This document shows, piece after piece, positions 28,064 through 40,925 of a DNA stretch of 64,000 nucleotides (positions within the stretch are counted from its first letter, which is position 1; each line of letters begins with the position of its first letter). The notes below the pieces were generated by a model. It had not been told where the DNA came from. It did no database searches and saw only the letters and a program-made list of their open reading frames with translations. Both the position numbers and the translations under genes were made by a program. Source of the stretch: Halomonas sp. LBP4. GTDB lineage: Bacteria; Pseudomonadota; Gammaproteobacteria; Pseudomonadales; Halomonadaceae. The stretch spans positions 565,331 to 629,330 of the forward strand of contig NZ_PDOG01000001.1 in NCBI RefSeq assembly GCF_003202205.1. Direction: 5' to 3'.

Positions 28064-29329
28064 ATGGAATCACCGATCGTCATCACGGGCATGGGCATGA
28101 TCAGTCCCCTCGGATGCGGCGTCAAGGCAGCATGGCGCCGCCTGCTCGAGGGGCGTTCGGGCATCGGCCCGATCACCCGCTTCGACACCGGCGACCTGCC
28201 GATCAAGATCGCCGGGCTGGTCCCCACGATCGGCGACGACACCGAGGCCGGCTTCGACCTCGACCGGGTCGCCGACAGCAAGGAGCGCCGCAAGCTGGAG
28301 CTGTTCAGCCTCTACGCCCTGGCCGCCGCCCAACAGGCGCTGACCCAGGCCGGCTGGTTCCCCGAGGACGAGGCCGGACAGCAGGCCACCGCAACCATCG
28401 TGGGCACGGGAATCGGCGGCCTTCCCACCATCACCCAGGCGCAGGACACCCTGGTGCAGCGCGGCTACCGGCGCCTCTCCCCCTTCACCGTGCCGGCCTT
28501 CCTGGCCAACATGGCGGCGGGCAACCTCTCCATCCGGTACGGCTTCCGGGGCCCGCTGGGCTGCCCGGTCACGGCGTGCGCGGCGGGCCTCCAGGCCATC
28601 GGCGACGGCATGCGCCTGTTGCGCAGCGGCGAGGCCGATGTCGCCCTGGTGGGCGGCGCCGAGGCCTGTGTCGACCCGCTCTCGCTGGCCGGCTTCCACG
28701 CGCTGAAGGCGCTCTCCACCGAACGGGATGAGCCCACCCGAGCCTCGCGGCCCTTCGACCGGGCACGCAACGGCTTCGTGATCGGCGAGGGAGCGGGACT
28801 GATGGTGATCGAGACCCTGGCGCACGCCGAGGCGCGTGGTGCGACGCCGCTCGCGATCCTCAGCGGGTACGGCACCAGCGCCGACGCCTACCACATCACC
28901 GCCGGACCGGAAGACGGTGCCGGCGCCGCCGCGGCCATCCGGGCCGCCCTGCGCATGGCACAGCTGTCGCCCGAGGAGATCGGCTACATCAACGCCCACG
29001 CCACCTCGACGCCCGTGGGCGACCGCGCCGAGATCGCCTCGCTCAGGAGCGTGTTCGGGGATAGGCTCGCGGGCATCCCGATCTCCTCCACCAAGTCGGC
29101 CACCGGCCACCTGCTGGGCGCCGCCGGCGGTATCGAAAGCATCTTCTCCAGCCTGGCGGTGATGCAGGACCGGCTCCCCCCGACCCTGAACCTGGAGACC
29201 CCCGACGACGACATGCGGGACCTGGACTTCGTGCCCGGGGCGGCGCGCGACCAGCTCACCCGGCACGTCCTGTGCAACGGCTTCGGCTTCGGCGGGGTGA
29301 ACGCCGCCCTGATCGTCAGCAAGGTGTAG
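28064..29329 (+). CDS. Beta-ketoacyl-ACP synthase II-type (FabF-like) condensing enzyme
   Basis: A 421-residue thiolase-fold enzyme that elongates acyl-ACP with malonyl-ACP. The nucleophile is Cys172 in VTACAAG; the two histidines lie in NAHATSTPVGD and ATGHLLGAAGG; GFGFGGVN closes the domain. It stands alone, not in a fab operon, and is divergent from a TetR gene, so it may be an accessory, regulated synthase rather than the housekeeping FabF. Confidence 0.93.
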   Translation: MESPIVITGMGMISPLGCGVKAAWRRLLEGRSGIGPITRFDTGDLPIKIAGLVPTIGDDTEAGFDLDRVADSKERRKLELFSLYALAAAQQALTQAGWFPEDEAGQQATATIVGTGIGGLPTITQAQDTLVQRGYRRLSPFTVPAFLANMAAGNLSIRYGFRGPLGCPVTACAAGLQAIGDGMRLLRSGEADVALVGGAEACVDPLSLAGFHALKALSTERDEPTRASRPFDRARNGFVIGEGAGLMVIETLAHAEARGATPLAILSGYGTSADAYHITAGPEDGAGAAAAIRAALRMAQLSPEEIGYINAHATSTPVGDRAEIASLRSVFGDRLAGIPISSTKSATGHLLGAAGGIESIFSSLAVMQDRLPPTLNLETPDDDMRDLDFVPGAARDQLTRHVLCNGFGFGGVNAALIVSKV

Positions 29330-29365
29330 GGGCACACCCGGGGAGGACGGCGAGGCGGCCCCCGG

Positions 29366-29737
29366 TCACGGAAGCCGCCCTTCCCGGGCCAGACGCCGCC
29401 GCACCCAGCGGCGGTAGGCCCGTTCCAGCAGCGCCTTCACCCCGGGCAGGTCGAGCAACCAGGCCAGCGGCCTGAGCCGCGGCACCCGGCGCATCAGCAG
29501 GATATAGGCGTCGATGCCTTCCACGATGCGCCCGCGGTGATCCTCCACATGCAGCGACAGCAACGCCTCGCGGGGCTCCACGCCCCGCTCTCGCAGCCGG
29601 GCCGCGTTATCGGTGACATCGATCCACTCCACCGCCTCGGCCGCCCCGCCGGCCCACCGTTCATAGCGCGCCCGGTCGCGCCGGCAGCCGGGACAGACGG
29701 CGTCGTAGTAGACCTTGAGGAGGGGCAGATCGCTCAT
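29366..29737 (-). CDS. DCC-family (DUF393) thiol-disulfide oxidoreductase-like protein
   Basis: A 123-residue protein with the DUF393/DCC opening YYDAVCPGCRRDRARYERW, holding a CxxC, and the later EGIDAYILLMRRVP and LLDLPGVKALLERAYR. Thioredoxin-like fold; function unknown in the family. The start at 29737 follows GGGAG. It converges with the FabF-type gene. Confidence 0.9.
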   Translation of the reverse strand: MSDLPLLKVYYDAVCPGCRRDRARYERWAGGAAEAVEWIDVTDNAARLRERGVEPREALLSLHVEDHRGRIVEGIDAYILLMRRVPRLRPLAWLLDLPGVKALLERAYRRWVRRRLAREGRLP

Positions 29738-29907
29738 GGGGGCTCCCATCGCCGGCGGTGTCGGCCAATGTCGGGGTACGCCTCAGAGCGTACCATGACC
29801 CAGCCGCCCGGGCTTCCTGAGAACCCAGGTGCCTTCTTCATCTCCCGGGTTTCGGATATCGTGGATTGACCCGTTGACGCACACCTCTGTCGGGAGCGAG
29901 GTTCACC

Positions 29908-30870
29908 GTGGCACTCGAACCGGGACGGCTCTGGCGCAGCCGCTTCAAGAATGGCCTGCAGACCCTGCTGATCATGGCCGGACTGGCCCTGGTGCTCTCC
30001 GTGCCGGGCTATCTCCTCGCCGGCGCCGGCGGCGTGCTCCTGTGCCTCGCGTCGGCGCTGCTGGCGGTGTATTTCAGCGGCTGGATCCCGGCCCGCCTGA
30101 TCCTGGCCAACGCCGGCGCCGGGCTGCTCCGCCCTCACCAGGCCCCGGAACTCTATCGGGTCCTCGATATCCTCTATCGTCGGGCCGGCCTGGAGATCGC
30201 CCCGCTGCTCTACTACGCCCCGTCGCGTGACCTCAACGCCTTCGCCGTGGGTAGCCGGCACGACGGCGGCATTGCGGTCACCGAGGGCCTGCTGCGGGCG
30301 CTGGACCTGCGCCAACTGGCCGGCGTGCTCGCCCACGAGGTGAGCCACCTGCGCCACGGCGACACCCGGGTGATGTCGATGGCCGCCGCCATGACCCGCC
30401 TGACAATCTGGGTGACGACCCTGGTGCAGATCAGCCTGCTGGTGATGCTGCCCCTGGTCATGGCCGGGGAGCTCGTCGTGCCGTGGCTGCCACTGCTGCT
30501 GCTGGCCCTTGCCCCGACCCTCAGCACCTTGCTGCAGCTCGCGCTCTCCCGCAACCGCGAATACACTGCCGACCTGGAAGCCGCCGCCCTCACCGGCGAC
30601 CCCCACGGCCTCGCCTCGGCCCTGGACGTGCTGGAGCGCTACCACGGCAGCTGGCTGACGACGATGTACGGCCGCTACCAGCCCGCCTGGCTCGACTGGC
30701 TGCGCACCCACCCGCCGACGGAAACGCGCATCCGCCGGCTGCGGGAGCTCGGCGCACAGCCCCGACAGGCCGGCCCCCCTCCGGTCATCCGGATCCCCGC
30801 CGAGGAGCCCCCGATCATCCTCGAACGCCCCGGCCCGCTGGGCGGACGCTACTGGATCCTGCGGCGCTGA
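29908..30870 (+). CDS. M48-family (HtpX-like) membrane zinc metalloprotease
   Basis: A 320-residue inner-membrane protease. Two N-terminal membrane helices (about 17-60), the HEVSH motif (His143, Glu144, His147), two further helices (about 165-212) and a third ligand Glu218 in NREYTAD. HtpX relatives degrade misfolded membrane proteins. It is longer than HtpX, with a proline-rich tail, so I keep the family name only. GTG start after GGGAGCGAGG. Confidence 0.88.
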   Translation: MALEPGRLWRSRFKNGLQTLLIMAGLALVLSVPGYLLAGAGGVLLCLASALLAVYFSGWIPARLILANAGAGLLRPHQAPELYRVLDILYRRAGLEIAPLLYYAPSRDLNAFAVGSRHDGGIAVTEGLLRALDLRQLAGVLAHEVSHLRHGDTRVMSMAAAMTRLTIWVTTLVQISLLVMLPLVMAGELVVPWLPLLLLALAPTLSTLLQLALSRNREYTADLEAAALTGDPHGLASALDVLERYHGSWLTTMYGRYQPAWLDWLRTHPPTETRIRRLRELGAQPRQAGPPPVIRIPAEEPPIILERPGPLGGRYWILRR

Positions 30871-31001
30871 CGGGCCTCCTGGTCGCGCCAGACCTCGGCG
30901 ATCTCCGCCTTGCTGTGGCTGACCAAGCTCCATCAGCGCAGGATCCCCTCACCCAGTGGCTCGCCGCCGCCCCATGGCCTCGCAAGGCGGGAGTCGCATG
31001 G

Positions 31002-31907
31002 TCACCCGATTTTCCTCCGCACCTGGTCCAACGCCTCGGTCAGCTCCGGCGCCATGGCGATGGCGTTGCTCTCGTGGGCGATGCAGTCGGTGCTCCAGAT
31101 CTCGTCGACGCCGGCGGCCTTGATCACCGCCAGCGCATCGCCGGCGAAGAGCGCATGGGTGATGGCCACATCGACCGAGGCGGCGCCGGCGGCGAGCACT
31201 TGCTCGGCGGCGCGGGCGAGAGTGTGGCCGGAGCTGGCGACGTCGTCCATCAGCACCACCCGGCGGCCGGAAAGGTCCAGGTCGGGAAGCTGGATCTCCA
31301 CCTCCCGGTCGCCGTGGCGCACCTTGCGGCATACGCCGAAGTCGAAGCCGGTGACCTCGGCGGCACCCTGCACCCACTGCCGCGCCTCCTCGTCGGGGCC
31401 GAGCAGCAGCGCCTCGCGGCGTTTCCTGGCGATCAGCTCGGCCAGGCGTGGTGCGCCGGAGAGCGCGATGGCGTGCTCGATGGGGATCGCCTGGTCGAGG
31501 CGATTGATGCGGTGCAGGTGCGGATCCACGGTGATCACGGCGTCGAACAGCTCGGCGAGAAAGCCGCCGACGATGGTCTGGCTGACGATCTCGCCGGGGT
31601 GGAAGGCGATGTCCTGGCGCATGTAGGCCAGGTATGGCGCCACCAGCACCAGGCGTGTCACGCCCTGCCGCCGGGCATGGCGGGCGAGCAGCAGCAGCTC
31701 GATCAGCTTGTCGTTGGGGCGGTCGAGGCTGCGGTAGATCACCAGGGTGTCGGGAAAGGTGCCGGCCTCGGCGAAGGGAAGCCGGAGTTTGAGCTCCTCG
31801 TCGGGGAAGCGGTGGCGGTCGACGGCATGGGCGGCCAGGCCGGCGGTCTCGGCCAGGCGGGTGGCGGGGGCCGCCTCGTCGGGGAAATGGAGCAGTGCAA
31901 TGGTCAT
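31002..31907 (-). CDS. Ribose-phosphate pyrophosphokinase-like protein
   Basis: A 301-residue PRPP-synthetase-family protein with altered motifs: FPDEELKLRLP instead of FPDGE, YLAYMRQDIAF instead of YARQDR, VDPHLH for the metal/ATP histidine, and the PRPP loop LMDDVASSGHTL. It is probably a divergent member beside the genome's main Prs. It starts one base into the phosphorylase stop (TGATG), so the two are translationally coupled. It may use or make PRPP or a ribose bisphosphate for its partner; the activity is inferred. Confidence 0.85.
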   Translation of the reverse strand: MTIALLHFPDEAAPATRLAETAGLAAHAVDRHRFPDEELKLRLPFAEAGTFPDTLVIYRSLDRPNDKLIELLLLARHARRQGVTRLVLVAPYLAYMRQDIAFHPGEIVSQTIVGGFLAELFDAVITVDPHLHRINRLDQAIPIEHAIALSGAPRLAELIARKRREALLLGPDEEARQWVQGAAEVTGFDFGVCRKVRHGDREVEIQLPDLDLSGRRVVLMDDVASSGHTLARAAEQVLAAGAASVDVAITHALFAGDALAVIKAAGVDEIWSTDCIAHESNAIAMAPELTEALDQVRRKIG

Positions 31908-33487
31908 CAGAACTCCACGTTCAAACGGGTGATCTCGTCGGCGCGTCCGAGGGTGACACCGCTGTCGCGCTCGCTGGACCGGTGGGCGAAGGCAAGCTCG
32001 TTGCGGTAGGCGGCATGCACGCGGTAGAGCGGCTGGCCGGCCCCTACCGTATCGCCGATGCGCACGAACGCATCGACCCCGGCACCGGCGGCCATGGGGG
32101 CGCCGGCCAGGTGGGCGATGCGCGCCAGCTTGAGGTTATCGATGGCGGTGACCACGCCGGCCGCGGGCGCCACGACCTCGAAGCTCTGGGGCGCCAGCGG
32201 CGGGTCGTCCGGGTCGAAGGGCTTCTCGCCCTGGGCGCGGATGATCGCCTGCATCTTCTCGAGTGCCCGGCCGGAGTCGAGGATGTCCCGGGCGATGCCG
32301 AAGCCGTCGCCGCCGCGCACGTCGGGGTCGAACTCCAGCATCCGCCCGGCCAGGCGCAACGACTTCTGGCGCAGGTCCATGGGCGCCTCGGGGTGGTTGG
32401 CGAGCACGCGCATCACGTCGCGGGCCTCGAGCACCGGGCCGATGCCACGGCCGATGGGCTGGCTGCCGTCGGTGATCACCACGTCCAGGGTCAGCCCCAG
32501 GCACTTGGCGACGAACTCGAACAGCCGGCGCAGCTGCCGGGCCTCGGGCATCGAGCGCACCTTGGCGTGGGGCCCCACGGGGATGTCGAGCAGCAAATGG
32601 GTGGAGCCGGCGGCGGCCTTCTTGGAGAGGATGGAGGCGACCATCTGGCCGGGCGAGTCGATGGCGAGCGGCCGCTCCACCGAGATCAACACGTCGTCGG
32701 CGGGCGAGAGCTGGCTGGTGCCGCCCCAGGCCAGGCAGCCACGATGGGTGCGCACGATATCGCCCAGGTCATCGAAGGGCAGGTCCACCCTGGCCAGCAC
32801 CTCCATGGTGTCGGCGGTGCCCGAGGGCGAGGTGATCGCCCGCGACGAGGTCTTGGGGCAGAGCAGGCCATGGGCGGCGACGATGGGCACCACCAGCATG
32901 GAGGTACGGTTGCCGGGAATGCCGCCGATGCAGTGCTTGTCGACCACCGGGTGTTCGTGCCAGTCGAGCCGGCGTCCGACGCGACTCATGGCGTCGCTGA
33001 GGTAGAACACCTCCTCGCGGTCGAGCTCGCCACGGTTGCAGGCGACCACGAAGGCGGTCAATTCGATCTTGGAGTAACGCAGCTCGGCGATGTCATGGAT
33101 GATGTCGCGGAAGTCATCCCGGGAGAGACGCTCGCCGACGAGCTTGCGGTGCAGGGCGGGAATCGAGGCCGGCGGCTCGGCCTGGGAGACGCTGACCGGG
33201 TGGCCCTCCCCCGCCCCCAGCGAGGCGTAGGCGTCCTCCGAGAGACCGAGCTGGTCGCAACCGACGATGGCGGTGTCGTCCACCACGTTGAGGCTCGCCA
33301 GGATGCGCTGGCCGTTGGCGCGCACCTCGACCTTGGAGAGCGCCTGGAAGCCCTCGGCACGATACAGCGCGCAGTCGCGGTGCAGGTAGGCGACGTTCTC
33401 GCGGTAGGTGTCGATGCCCACGCGCTTCAGCTTGAGCGGCGAGAGGGTATCGTCCAGAGCGTCGACATCGGGGCGGGTCTTCTTCAT
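31907..33487 (-). CDS. AMP phosphorylase / thymidine phosphorylase-like protein
   Basis: A 526-residue protein of the long nucleoside/nucleotide phosphorylase family that includes archaeal AMP phosphorylase. It has an N-terminal 80-residue extension absent from classic DeoA, then [53 protein letters not shown] and a C-terminal biotinyl-like domain. The extension favours an AMP-phosphorylase-type enzyme producing ribose 1,5-bisphosphate over a true thymidine phosphorylase. The start at 33487 has GGAAGG before it; an ATG 12 nt upstream has none. Confidence 0.88.
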   Translation of the reverse strand: MKKTRPDVDALDDTLSPLKLKRVGIDTYRENVAYLHRDCALYRAEGFQALSKVEVRANGQRILASLNVVDDTAIVGCDQLGLSEDAYASLGAGEGHPVSVSQAEPPASIPALHRKLVGERLSRDDFRDIIHDIAELRYSKIELTAFVVACNRGELDREEVFYLSDAMSRVGRRLDWHEHPVVDKHCIGGIPGNRTSMLVVPIVAAHGLLCPKTSSRAITSPSGTADTMEVLARVDLPFDDLGDIVRTHRGCLAWGGTSQLSPADDVLISVERPLAIDSPGQMVASILSKKAAAGSTHLLLDIPVGPHAKVRSMPEARQLRRLFEFVAKCLGLTLDVVITDGSQPIGRGIGPVLEARDVMRVLANHPEAPMDLRQKSLRLAGRMLEFDPDVRGGDGFGIARDILDSGRALEKMQAIIRAQGEKPFDPDDPPLAPQSFEVVAPAAGVVTAIDNLKLARIAHLAGAPMAAGAGVDAFVRIGDTVGAGQPLYRVHAAYRNELAFAHRSSERDSGVTLGRADEITRLNVEF

Positions 33488-33589
33488 GGCGCCTTCCATG
33501 CAGCAGGAGCCGGCGCACTGGCCGCCCCCCTGTCACGAGTGTGACGGATGGCTCCATCCTAGCAGCGCCCCGATAAGGCGTCATTTGAT

Positions 33590-33607
33590 CGGGCGCAAGA
33601 GCGCCCG
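33590..33607. other. Short hairpin upstream of the phosphorylase gene
   Basis: CGGGCGC and GCGCCCG around AAGA. On the minus strand it lies just after the stop of the degenerate reading frame at 33641 and ahead of the phosphorylase gene, so it could be that frame's old terminator. No T-tract. Confidence 0.4.
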
Positions 33608-33640
33608 GCTCGTCCCCTGCCGAGGCGAAGGCGTGGCCTC

Positions 33641-33862
33641 TCAGACCTCGCGGCCCAGCAGGGCCTTGTCGAACGGGTAGCGCGAGAAGTCGAAGTAGTA
33701 GCCATCTCGCCGGTTCGCTGCCGACCCCACCACTTTGGAGTTGTGCAGGAAGTAGCCGAGCATGTTGCGCGAGCCGGTGCCGTCTCGTCGGCGAGCAGGA
33801 GGGCCTGCCGCCCCAGGGTCAGGTGCTCAGGCCTTCTTGACGAACTCGGACTTCAGCTTCAT
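33641..33862 (-). pseudogene. Unidentified small gene with frameshifts
   Basis: On the minus strand an ATG at 33862 gives MKLKSEFVKKA and stops. The next frame continues EHLTLGRQALLLADET, and a third frame gives a clean 40-residue tail from 33763 with NSKVVGSAANRRDGYYFDFS and RYPFDKALLGREV before a stop at 33641. Taken together this looks like a roughly 75-residue gene with two small indels. I do not recognise the family. It could instead be two sequencing errors in an intact gene. Nothing else is evident in 33488-34008 beyond the ribosome sites of the flanking genes. Confidence 0.5.
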
Positions 33863-34008
33863 GGGGGAGTCCTGGTTGCGGGAGGATCGGATGAGGCCGG
33901 AAGGCCTACACCGCCCGGCGATGCGGCACCAGCCGCGGTGACCCGGTGCGAGACGCCGCCTTTGGCGTTAGGCTGGCTGAACAGACATGAAACCCGACAG
34001 GACAGGAC

Positions 34009-34941
34009 ATGAGAGTCGCGATCATGGGCAGCGGTGGCGTCGGCGGCTATCTCGGCGCACGCCTGGCCGCGGCCGGCGAGGAGGTCACCTTCATCGCCCG
34101 CGGTGAGCATCTGGCGGCCATCCGCCGCGACGGACTGAAGGTCTCGAGTATCAAGGGTGACGTCACCATTGCCCCGGCCAGCGCCACCGATGACCCCGCC
34201 GCCGTGGGCGTGGTGGACTGCGTACTGGTCGCGGTGAAGGCATGGCAGGTGCATGAGGCCGCCGAGGCGATTCGTCCCATGGTCGGCCCCGAGACCCTGG
34301 TGGTGCCACTGGAGAACGGCGTCGAGGCGGCCGACATCCTGGCCGGGGTGCTGGGCAAGGGGCCGGTGCTCGACGGCCTGTGCGGCATCCTCGCCTGGCG
34401 TGAGAGTCCGGGTCATATCCGCCATGCCGGAGTCGATCCCTTCGTGCGCTTCGGCGAACGTGACAACCGGGCGAGCGAGCGCACCGCCCGGCTCAAGGCC
34501 GCCTTCGACAGGGCCGAGGGGGTGAGCGCCGAGGTCCCCGACGACATCCAGGCAAGCGTGTGGAGCAAGTTCCTGTTCATCTGCGCCATGAGTGGCATCG
34601 GCAGCATCAGCCGCGCGACGATCGGCGAGACCCGCACCCTGCCCGAGACCCGCGCGCTGATCGAACGGATACTGGCCGAGATCGAGGCCGTGGCCCGGGC
34701 CTGCGGGGTGGCGCTACCGGGCGACGCCGTGGCCCGGGCGATGCAGTTCATCGACGCCCTGCCTCCCGAAAGCACCGCCTCCATGCAGCGTGACATCATG
34801 GCCGGTCGGCCCTCCGAGCTGGAGTCCCAGAACGGCGCCGTGGTGAGGCTTGGACTGCAGTACGGCGTGGCCACCCCGGTCAATGCGGTGATCCACGCCG
34901 CCCTGCTGCCCCAGGAGAGAAAGGCCCGGGAGAACGCATGA
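34009..34941 (+). CDS. panE: 2-dehydropantoate 2-reductase family protein (PanE/ApbA)
   Basis: A 310-residue NADPH reductase of the ketopantoate reductase family, which makes pantoate for coenzyme A. It has the N-terminal GSGGVGGYLGARLA, the active-site lysine Lys187 in VWSKFLFICA, and the distal glutamate region PSELESQNGAV. Gammaproteobacteria often carry several paralogues, so the exact substrate is not proven. Single gene. Confidence 0.88.
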   Translation: MRVAIMGSGGVGGYLGARLAAAGEEVTFIARGEHLAAIRRDGLKVSSIKGDVTIAPASATDDPAAVGVVDCVLVAVKAWQVHEAAEAIRPMVGPETLVVPLENGVEAADILAGVLGKGPVLDGLCGILAWRESPGHIRHAGVDPFVRFGERDNRASERTARLKAAFDRAEGVSAEVPDDIQASVWSKFLFICAMSGIGSISRATIGETRTLPETRALIERILAEIEAVARACGVALPGDAVARAMQFIDALPPESTASMQRDIMAGRPSELESQNGAVVRLGLQYGVATPVNAVIHAALLPQERKARENA

Positions 34942-34990
34942 CGCTCCGCCGTGACGGGAAGGCCGCGTCACGGCGGGGGAGATCGGCCTC

Positions 34991-35467
34991 CTAGCCGCGC
35001 CGATAGGTTCCCACCAACCGGTTCATGCCCAGCAGGTGAGGCTCGACCTGCTTGAGCAGCTCGGCCAGCGACAGCCCTTCCGGCAGATCGGTGGCCTTGT
35101 CCAGGGCCAGCACCCAGAAGTAGTACTGGTGCACGCCGTGACCCTCCGGGGGCATGGGGCCACCGTAACTGGACTTGCCGAAGTCGTTCAGGCCACTGGT
35201 GCCTGCCGTGGTGCCCTCCTCCAGTGAGGTGGTCGATGCCGGCAGGTTGTAGAGCACCCAGTGCACGAAGCCGTAGCTGCCGTTCTGCACCAGGGGGGCA
35301 TCCGGGTCATGGCAGATCACCGCGAAACCCTTGGTGCCCTCCGGTGCATCGCGCCAGGCCAATGCCGGCGAGACATCCTCGCCCTCGCCGGTGTGCTTCA
35401 CCGGGATCGCGCCCTGCGCCTTGAAGGCGGAGCTTTCCAGTTGCATGGTCGAAAGTGCAAAGGCCAT
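34991..35467 (-). CDS. YbhB/YbcL-family (PEBP-like) protein
   Basis: A 158-residue phosphatidylethanolamine-binding-protein fold of the bacterial Raf-kinase-inhibitor-like type: SPALAWRDAPEGTKGFAVIC, DPDAP, GFVHWVLYNLP and YGGPMPPEGHGVHQYYFWV are the ligand-pocket signatures. Cytosolic; role in bacteria unclear. AAGGAGG nine bases before the ATG at 35467 sets the start over a TTG further up. Confidence 0.93.
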   Translation of the reverse strand: MAFALSTMQLESSAFKAQGAIPVKHTGEGEDVSPALAWRDAPEGTKGFAVICHDPDAPLVQNGSYGFVHWVLYNLPASTTSLEEGTTAGTSGLNDFGKSSYGGPMPPEGHGVHQYYFWVLALDKATDLPEGLSLAELLKQVEPHLLGMNRLVGTYRRG

Positions 35468-35553
35468 GACGATCAACCTCCTTGCTCGTTGAGTTGGCGG
35501 ATTACGTGGGCGGGACGCCTCAGCGTCGGAGAAAGAGGATAGACTGTCAAATC

Positions 35554-36015
35554 ATGAAACGCCTGCTGATCGTGGCCCATGCGCCCTCCCCCAATACGCT
35601 CAGGCTGCGCGAGGCCGCCGAGCGCGGCGCCCGCCACCCGGACATCGAGGCCGTCGAGGTGGTGGTCAAGCCACCGCTCGAGGCGGGACCCGACGACGTG
35701 CGCGCCTGCGATGCCATCCTGATGGGCACTACCGAGAACCTCGGCTACATGAGCGGCGCCCTGAAGGACTTCTTCGACCGCAGCTACTACCCGGTGTTGG
35801 AGGAGAAGCAGGGGCTGCCCTGCGCGCTCTACATTCGCGCCGGCCGTGACGGCACCGGCACCCGCCGGGCGGTGGAGAGCATCGTTACCGGGCTGCGCTG
35901 GCGATGGGCACAGGAGCCGCTCATCCTGCGCGGCGAGTGGCAGGAGGGATTCGCCGACCAGGTCGAGGAGCTCGGCCTCTACCTCGCCGCCGGGCTCGAC
36001 AGCGGGATCCTGTGA
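35554..36015 (+). CDS. Flavodoxin-family NAD(P)H oxidoreductase-like protein
   Basis: A 153-residue flavodoxin-fold protein: LLIVAHAPSPNTLRLREAA binds the FMN phosphate and MGTTENLGYMSGALKDFFDR is the ring-binding loop. Probably a small flavoprotein reductase; partner unknown. The frame is open upstream, but the ATG at 35554 begins the fold directly. Confidence 0.88.
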   Translation: MKRLLIVAHAPSPNTLRLREAAERGARHPDIEAVEVVVKPPLEAGPDDVRACDAILMGTTENLGYMSGALKDFFDRSYYPVLEEKQGLPCALYIRAGRDGTGTRRAVESIVTGLRWRWAQEPLILRGEWQEGFADQVEELGLYLAAGLDSGIL

Positions 36016-36181
36016 GGCATCCCCCCGTCGAGTAGCGGGTGTGCCAGGTGGCCGGAGAGCGGCACCGTGCGGGGCAGGCGGCTATGCTTGGCTTGAGCGA
36101 GGTCATTCGGCTTCGCGCACCTTCCCTGACGGCACGCACGCCGCCGCCCGGCGGGCCGATGACCTCAACGGAGGGACGCCC

Positions 36182-37264
36182 ATGCACACCGACAGAACAG
36201 CACCGCCGTGCGCCCCTGCTCGTCTCGCCCGGGCCAGCTGCCTGGCGGGCCTGCTGGCCGGGCTGCTGATACCGGGAGGCGGCTTCGCCGACGAGGAGCG
36301 AATCATCATCGGCACGGCGAGTTCGGCCGGCGTCTACCATGTCACCGGACGCGCCCTCTGCCGGCTGCTGGAGCCCCCCTGCACCGCCCGGATCAGCGAC
36401 GGCTCGGCCGCGAACCTCCAGGCAGTGCGCGAGGGCGAGGTGACCGTCGCCCTGGCCCAGTCGGACCTCCAGCATTATGCCGTTTCGGGCATCGAGGGGT
36501 TCAGCGATGTCGGGCCGGACGACTCGCTGCGGTCGCTCTTCTCGGTCCATGGCGAACCCTTCACCCTGGTGGTCCGCCGCGACAGCGGCATCCGGGAGTT
36601 CGACGACCTGCGACAGCGTGCCGTCAATGTCGGCAACCCCGGCTCGGGCCAGCGCGGTACCATGATGAAACTGCTCGAGACCAAGGGCTGGACCCTCGAT
36701 GACTTCAGCCTGGCCAACGACCTGCCCGCCGACCAGCAGTCGCTGGAGCTGTGCCACGGCAACGTCGATGCCATGGTCTATACGGTGGGGCATCCCAATG
36801 ATTCGGTGGCACAGGCGATCCGGCTCTGCGACGCGGCCATCATCGACGTGGGTGGCGAGGCGGTCGACCGACTGGTCGAGGAGACCCCCTATTTCACCCG
36901 GACCACGATTCCCGCCGGCATCTACGCTCCCGACCAGCCGGCCGTCGAGACCTTCGGCGTGAGGGCCACCCTGGTCGCCTCGGCGGAAACCGACCCCGAG
37001 ACCATCCATACCATCGTCGCGGCGGTCTTCGACGATCTCGATCACTTCAAGTCCTTCCATCCAGCCTATGGCGAACTGACGGTCGAGTCGATGATCCGGG
37101 AAGGACTCACGGCCCCGCTGCACGAGGGCGCCCTGCGCTACTACCGGGAGCGCGGCTGGATCGAGGGCGACGAGGATGAGGACGACACCCCCGACGAGAG
37201 CGAGGATACCGCGGAAGAGACGGCGCCCGACGAGCCGGACGACGGGGGCGAGGGCACCGACTGA
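36182..37264 (+). CDS. TAXI-family TRAP transporter solute-binding protein
   Basis: A 360-residue periplasmic binding protein: signal peptide about residues 1-36 (hydrophobic LAGLLAGLLIPGG, ending GFA), then IIIGTASSAGVYHVTGRALC, the TAXI start, NVGNPGSGQRGTMMKLLE and TTIPAGIYAPDQP. It ends in an extended run rich in Asp and Glu (from about residue 330), a halophile-like tail. No TRAP membrane subunit lies in the window. The ATG at 36182 follows GGAGGG. Confidence 0.92.
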   Translation: MHTDRTAPPCAPARLARASCLAGLLAGLLIPGGGFADEERIIIGTASSAGVYHVTGRALCRLLEPPCTARISDGSAANLQAVREGEVTVALAQSDLQHYAVSGIEGFSDVGPDDSLRSLFSVHGEPFTLVVRRDSGIREFDDLRQRAVNVGNPGSGQRGTMMKLLETKGWTLDDFSLANDLPADQQSLELCHGNVDAMVYTVGHPNDSVAQAIRLCDAAIIDVGGEAVDRLVEETPYFTRTTIPAGIYAPDQPAVETFGVRATLVASAETDPETIHTIVAAVFDDLDHFKSFHPAYGELTVESMIREGLTAPLHEGALRYYRERGWIEGDEDEDDTPDESEDTAEETAPDEPDDGGEGTD

Positions 37265-37289
37265 GCAACGAAATGGCCTGCCACCAACG

Positions 37290-37317
37290 ACGACGGCACC
37301 CCGCGGGGTGCCGTCGT
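37290..37317. terminator. Bidirectional hairpin between TAXI gene and fadA
   Basis: A perfect 13 bp inverted repeat, ACGACGGCACCCC and GGGGTGCCGTCGT, separated by only two bases. Its position between convergent stops suits termination from both sides. Confidence 0.8.
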
Positions 37318-37352
37318 TCAGGGGCGTGCTGCAGGCCGGTGTCGCTCTGCTG

Positions 37353-40735
<3,383 letters not shown>

Positions 40736-40925
40736 CCGCGAATCTCCACGATTTCATACGACCGTTTGAATGCGCACAGCTTGGTCCACTCCGACGGCGA
40801 CGTCAAGCCCCCGCTCTCCTTGCCCCGCCCGCCACGACGACCCGCGACGATATGACAGGTCCCCGTCGCCCGGACCAAGCTGGTAGGATCCGAGTCTGGT
40901 TCTGTTCAGGGTAGTCGACACGCCT

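Noticed and set aside
30871..31001. Coding-like minus-strand residues (SKAEIAEVWRDQE) after the M48 gene
   Set aside because: Too short, overlaps the M48 end, and no homologue recognised.
33743..34012. 89-codon plus-strand frame before panE
   Set aside because: Low-complexity shadow over the frameshifted minus-strand gene; no start signal.
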